A DNA stretch of 64,000 bases, taken from the NCBI GenBank assembly GCA_950295325.1, contig OX485803.1, positions 56,559,554-56,623,553 of the forward strand, written 5' to 3'. Shown here in pieces: positions 58,376 through 64,000 of this stretch; within the stretch, counting starts at the first letter, position 1; each line of letters begins with the position of its first letter. The notes under the pieces were generated by a model that saw only the letters and a list, made by a program, of their open reading frames with translations, ran no database searches and was not told the origin of the DNA. Source of the DNA: Polytrichum commune (lineage: Eukaryota; Streptophyta; Polytrichopsida; Polytrichales; Polytrichaceae). A program made the translations under genes and the position numbers.

Positions 58376-58739
58376 CCTATTTGTTCATGAGTTGAGTCCA
58401 AGAATTGATTAAATTAAGAATATGTTGGTGGCTCCCACATCCACCGCCGGCACACCCTCACACTTATAATACACATAACAAATCAATGATCTCAACTTGT
58501 GAACGAAAACCAAAATTAAAAATCATCCAATGTACAAAACCAAAAAAAATAGTTAGAATGTATTAATATAAGTTTGAACTAAACACACCATAAACATATG
58601 AATAAGAAATATTATATAAGAAAAATATATTTCTCAAATGGAGCTCCGACTTCTTATGGACGCAACATGGATATGATGGACAAACTTTATGATGGTCATT
58701 TGTGGTGCACTACCAAGACAATAAATATTTAAAATGACT

Positions 58740-61430
58740 TTGGTTTGACATTTCATAGTTCTACATGTGTCAGTCATCTATAATGTCCCAATTGATCTCT
58801 TTGACTATCTTCACCAAAATGTTGGTGGTTATAATTTTTCTCATTGGGTGGGATCCATTTCTCTACCATTTTTTGTGGGTAATGTGGCCTTAGATAAATG
58901 TAAGGTATGTCATTATACTCCAATATGCGTTGTTGTATACAATGCCTGCATTGTCTACATCCACTCGACAACTCTAGGGATGTATAGGATCTGCATTCAT
59001 CTTGGGGTGCATGACCACCCTATGTCTACAAAAAACTTAGCTATTGTGATGGTAGTGAGTAATTTTTTGTTGTGAGACTACCTTTTAAAAGCTTTATCAC
59101 AAGGTGAGGACCATCACATTCAAAGGGCATCATTAGAAGTCATTATGGACAAGTTCACAATATTAACATTGCCTAATTGTTGTAACTTTGTATATGGGGC
59201 AAAGCATTTCATGTGAAGTGAGATGGGTACTATGGATAGTATCATGGCACTTAAAGACCACTCTAGTTTCAAGTTTGTCCATGGGAGTCGGATCCCTGGG
59301 CAATCCAAAGACAAGGTTGTTGTCTTTCAAATTGTTGTGAACCTTCTTAGGAGTGGAGTGGAGTTGGTGAAAAATATGCATGTTGGAAGGGGCATGGAAA
59401 ATTTGTGGGTCATGTTTTGACCACGTCAAGTGCTTGAAAGACTAGACAACGATGACGTGCCATGTGTATGATATTAAGTATTGTAAGGTGCTTACAACTA
59501 GATGTTGTGATATGCAATTTGAGGATGGGGGAACCCAAACATTATTTTGGGAGAATTTGAACATTGATATGGCATAGAACACTATGCTAGGTGTACATTT
59601 CAAGGGGTTTATGGCAAACAACATAGAAGCCGATTGCCATATTATGAGAAAGATTTATGAAGACGGTGACCCAAGTCTCCCAATGGTCGGCCATGAACAA
59701 CCTTGTATTTTCCACTGGTATGCCAACTTGGATAAGATGACTCAAAAGTATATCAAATCCATCCCTGTAATTTCAATACAAACATGTTTGCAAAAACTAC
59801 AAGGATGCCAAAAAAATTGATGATGAAGATACAAAATATCAGGTCATTCGTTCATGGTATTTGTCATCTGGTGTTGCCACAAAATAGGGGTTGCTTGGAC
59901 TTTTGGAGTGGTTGGGGCTTTGGCATTTTCAATATAGACAATGGGGTGGTCACATGTTATTGGTGAATATTTTTTTCATGTGGTTATTTGTTCATTGAAA
60001 TTCATGCATTCTTCGTTATTGACGGGTTGTATTGCACATAGTGTTTTGTGTTGGGCATCCAGTCCTAACAAAAAAATTAGGTATGCAGACATGACCATAG
60101 ATGAATGAGTAGAGATGTCAACTTGCAATCTTGCAAAACGGTGCACAACAAATGTTTGCAGCAATCAAGGAACACAATGACTTGCCTATACGAAGCCACA
60201 ATGGATGATTTGATCCGAGCATGCATGCAAAATTACAAATGATAGGGCATGGCTGAAAATGGGTTATAGTGGCAAAAACCCGTATTCAACGTATATGAAA
60301 CTGAAGGTTGCTGCCAAAAGTGGAGATTTTGAAGCCACTAGCAAATGCCATGAAGTCTTATCCAGGTGCACATGATCTCAAAACCTGAGATTGTGCATTG
60401 GAGGGGTCATAGTTGTTTGTTTCTACCAAACGAAAACTCAACTTGTCGTCTGATGCTGATTGGGATTTCCATCGACCTGATAAAGTTAATTAGTTTATTC
60501 CTCACCCAAATACTAGGCAACTTGTCAATATATTGAGGAATTATTGAATGATGTTGAGCATGGTCTGGCGCATACCACATCAGTGTTTGAGACGGATTGC
60601 CCTCCTCCACAATGGCATATTGCAAGATTGCCATGGAACTTTGCCAAAAGGTGTTGGGTAATGTAGGCCAATACGAGGACTTTGTTCAATGCAAAAATCA
60701 GATCATGCAAACATGGCACCCTTGCACCAATGTACAAAGGGTTGAAGAATGAGTTCCACTCCACCAACAATGTCAAAATATGAATTGTGATTATGCGTAA
60801 ACCACATCAAACATTGTGGGAGTGACAACAAAAAGAAGTATGTGCTAGATTGGCCTATAGTACCCAGCATGTGGCATGTGAAGGTAATCACCAATTTTTC
60901 TAAGGAATAGGTGTTGGCGTTGGAGAACGTTGGATTCCGATTACCAAAAAGGGAGCATTGTCTCCTCGTCATAGGCTTTCAACAATTGCGACACTCCCAA
61001 TCCCTTGGTTGCATTTTTGTATGCCCCCAAATCCAAACTTCCACCCAACTTCAAGATTTTTTAAGACAATGCAACGAAATCCAACAACGTTAATGGCCGA
61101 TCGTAAAAATAAATGGGAGTGCCGGATTCATGAACGGATATTATGTTGTGGGAGTAACTATGATTCCTTACCCATTATTTGGAGATATTATCAACGTTGT
61201 CTCAAAGGTAGACGACGCCTATCATGTAACAATTGGCGACATCCACAGTGCACATGCCCAAACTTCACAAAGATGCCCTCTCATGCTTTGGGAAAGAAGG
61301 GTAAATGGGTGCATTGCAAACACCGTTATTATGTGTTCAAATTTTTGTGCAAGGTGGACTACAACAATGACGAATTCATTCGTGCTCCAATGTATACCTA
61401 CAAAGGTTGAACTTTCAGCCAAAGGTTGTA
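58740..61430 (+). mobile_element. MULE-like transposase relic with SWIM zinc finger
   Basis: Fragments in several frames, all on +. Near 58900: ALDKCKVCHYTPICVVVYN and RICIHLGVHDHP, a Cys/His-rich segment. Near 59610: NNIEADCHIMRKIYEDGDPS and IFHWYANLDKMTQKYI, resembling the later part of a transposase core. Near 61250: CTCPNFTKMPSHALGKKGKW then VHCKH, a CxC...CxH SWIM finger. This order fits Mutator-like transposases. Stops and frameshifts show that it is dead. The terminal repeats were not identified. Confidence 0.55.
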
Positions 61431-61459
61431 CTTGAGTTGGCCAGCATTGTTGAGCGAAA

Positions 61460-62300
61460 GTATTAATGCTAGTGTAGTGTTCACCATATAGTTTATGGTA
61501 TAATATGTTTGATAACATATTTGGTTGCACACATAAATGTTTCGGAGTGTTACAATAAGATTCAACCTTTGGCTAAATTTTTTTTCCAACTTTACATGAT
61601 GATAGGCCCCCACCATCTGTGATCGATGTAAGTATTTATTATGTACAATTGAAAAAATTGTAAATTATCATGCCAAATTTGTAACGTGGCCCCTAAACCC
61701 ATGGGAAATATCTTTAAATTGGACACATTGCTCACATGTTACCACTCACCAATCATGTCCTAGCTTCCCTTGAGCCTTAACTAGATGCCGAGAGGTCTAA
61801 AAGTATCATGCTCGCTAATTGCCAATATGATTCCATTCATCAACATACATAACTAATTTAAGTGAAAAATCCTACTTTATGATATTTTTGTATGCAAGGG
61901 GAAGAGATTTTTTGAGCACACTAATGGCAAGTGTCATAAGTTTACATTTTAGTGCGCACGAGGATGATATTCTTGAGCATATGATATTACTAATGGCCAG
62001 TATTATTTGTGTACACTTTAGTCAACTTGTAGACCATTGTTTAACACATGCATGCAACTCAACATTATTGAACATACCCATGCCAAGATATTAGTAAGCC
62101 CACTTGAACGCCAAATGCCATGTGGTGACACTTATGGTGAAGTTGTTAATTATCAATGTAACCTAGCATACGCGTCAAAATAGGGTAAGTAACACTAAGT
62201 ACCATAAAAAGTGTCGTAATCCCCAACTAAAAAACCACCAAAAACCCCACACATACACCAAAATCCTAAGAATGAATCTTACAACATGATGCATACTTAA
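61460..62300. other. Gene-free AT-rich region
   Basis: No open frame with recognisable content and no clear repeat. It probably consists of untranslated parts of the flanking transposon relics. Confidence 0.4.
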
Positions 62301-62309
62301 CCCCCTAAT

Positions 62310-63130
62310 TGCTTTTAAGAGTGTATTGTCAATAATAATAAGGGAATTTTGTAGAGTTGTTTGGAAGCATTTTCAACTAGTTTTTGTACAAACTCCAAGT
62401 GAATCGCAATTTAGGATTCTAACTTCAAGGTTTGAGCAGTTGCATGGTATACGTTACATCACATGGGCAATAAATGGGTCACATATTTTTGTTTTAGCTT
62501 TTGTAGTTGGTGGAAAAGAATACTACTACATAATGTCTTTTCATTCAATAATTCTATAGAAAATTGTTGGACCATATTGTATGTTCTGGGAATACGAATT
62601 TGGCTAGGTAGGAAGTTTTCACGATTGGGTTATTTTTTCAATTTTAAAAAATTGGACGTGGATGCATAAATTGTAAATTTCAGCCATATAATCTTATAAA
62701 AGACTTTGCATATCCGGTAAGGCCTTGGATGTACTATTCATTTAAGGGTGGAAATGTTTATTATTTGGAAATGAGGCAAATCGGAATATTATTCGGTTTT
62801 CAACTAAGTTGTGTGTGAAAATGACATTTGCAATTTTGAAGGATGGATGAAGGTTGATAATGTAGTGATCTAAAGTATATTTGAAGAACATGCATGATAT
62901 TGTAGCATTTGTATAGTATTGCACAATTTCTGCATTATAAACAACAAAGGGATTGAAGATGAATAAATTGTTGAAGCATAATATAAATCAATAAGGAAGA
63001 AATACGAGAGGACATTAAATTATGGGGAGAAAGAGTTGGACATGCTTAGGTGAAAAGAAAGATTTTAGCTAAGGAAGATGTTTCAATTACCAATGAAGTA
63101 AATGATGTAGAAACAAATTTAGTTTTACTA
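62310..63130 (+). mobile_element. PIF/Harbinger transposase relic
   Basis: The first part is open: REFCRVVWKHFQLVFVQTPS, then RYITWAINGSHIFVLAFVVG and YYYIMSFHSIIL. This is the Harbinger DDE core in which the usual IDGTHIP motif reads INGSH, so the first catalytic Asp is lost. Further on, in other frames: CMFWEYEFGW, FGNEANRNIIRFSTKLCVKM (the usual Harbinger FN..hs..R..vE..fg.lK region), and NMHDIVAFV. Several stops and shifts are present. It is non-functional. Confidence 0.65.
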
Positions 63131-64000
63131 AGAAAAATGAAAAGACAAATGACCTTCTTCGTAAAGCCACAATGTTGCATAAATTATTAATCAAAATATT
63201 GTGATATTACAGAATCAAACAATGATTGTAGAACAAAAATAATGAAAGAATAACTAAACTTTATCTAGAACTACAATTAAGTTTTTATTCATGTTCTTCA
63301 AGAAATTTTCATTTCTTGGAATGATACAAGAAAAATTTCACAATTACCAACAACTTGTTATAGCATAATTTTAATTTTTTCTTGAATTTGTTTTCCTTCG
63401 TTTTTTGTTGCAATACTTGATGGTGTGACACTTGGTGCTATAGCAATAATTCACCAACATGAAGTATGTATGAATGGAATAACATCTTTTTCCCTTGATT
63501 CTGTAGCACTTACAAGGATGTGATTGTGCACAATTGTTGTAACATGGGCCATTATTGATACATGTTGATTAGAATTAAGATAACGGTAGTCTAGAAAGAG
63601 TTTAAAGTAAAAACATAGACTTCATTATATTTCCTAATAATGAACATGCTTTTATTTTTGTTAAACTTAAGACAACCGGGCATGGAAGGGAGGTATATAA
63701 AGAACCCTTGCGCAAGAGTAAGACGGTCTTTTATCTTATCTCATGGTTGGGTGGTTCGTGCAAACTCGGGGGGTTCACTGGCGAAAAATCGTAGAACAAC
63801 GTGCAATAAAAAATAAGGTCTAATATATTCATCGTAGATAAATTTTGTAAAAAACTTACATTTAATATAGGGGGTTTTAAAATAGTGAAAAAGGATTACA
63901 TGTAAAATACCATCACATCTTTATTTTGAAAAATACCATACCTTATAATATTTTCTGCAAGGTAAATAGCCCCCCAATAAATAGGTCCCAAACGCACGTG
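63131..64000. other. Gene-free AT-rich end of window
   Basis: No gene is seen. A CTCGGGGGG motif at about 63766 and GGGACCTATTT (read on -) near 63988 resemble the end and target of the MITE at 58039-58375, so a related element may lie here. I could not define both ends. Confidence 0.35.

Noticed and set aside
1..64000. tRNA, rRNA, CRISPR arrays, bacterial operons
   Set aside because: I saw no tRNA-like TTCGA arm with matching acceptor, no rRNA words and no regularly spaced repeats; the gene structure is eukaryotic.

Overview
This is a stretch of nuclear DNA from a land plant. The evidence is spliced genes with GT-AG introns, a plant-type DRP1 dynamin, a plant GT8 glucuronosyltransferase, a VRN1/REM-type B3 protein, a telo box upstream of a ribosome-biogenesis gene, and several decayed plant transposon families. 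The transposon relics, including a trace of an N4/N6-type DNA methyltransferase, fit a non-seed plant (lycophyte, fern or bryophyte) better than a flowering plant. That placement is an inference from content, not a demonstration.

There are five gene-like loci, all in the first 46 kb. (1) A pfkB-family sugar/nucleoside kinase on the + strand (about 1839-3371, one exon). (2) A DRP1-type dynamin on the - strand (9519-15758); 16 exons resolve to 609 aa with every splice phase consistent. (3) An IPUT1-like inositol-phosphorylceramide glucuronosyltransferase on the + strand (19272-20975, one exon). (4) A URB2/NPA2 ribosome-assembly protein on the - strand (22574-33299), about 2,075 aa from 11 exons. 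(5) A very long B3-domain protein on the - strand (39673 to about 45888), whose last exon is 4.6 kb and carries 85-residue tandem repeats. They look like independent housekeeping or regulatory genes and share no obvious pathway.

The spaces between genes are AT-rich and full of decayed repeats. 4.8-6.9 kb holds nested MITE-like elements with a 799-bp Tc1/mariner-type (pogo/Tigger-like) insertion. 17.7-19.3 kb holds a near-perfect hairpin and a tandem duplication that runs into the IPUT1 start codon. Introns of DRP1 and URB2 share a dispersed repeat of about 370 bp. 37.2-37.5 kb is a 295-bp foldback element with a 12-bp target duplication.

From 46 kb to the end there are no intact genes. This part is a transposon graveyard: a Ty3/gypsy chromovirus with both LTRs (about 50.8-56.3 kb), an N4/N6 DNA-methyltransferase-like relic on the - strand (57.7-58.0 kb) with a 337-bp MITE beside it, a MULE-like transposase with a SWIM zinc finger (58.7-61.4 kb), and a PIF/Harbinger transposase relic (62.3-63.1 kb).
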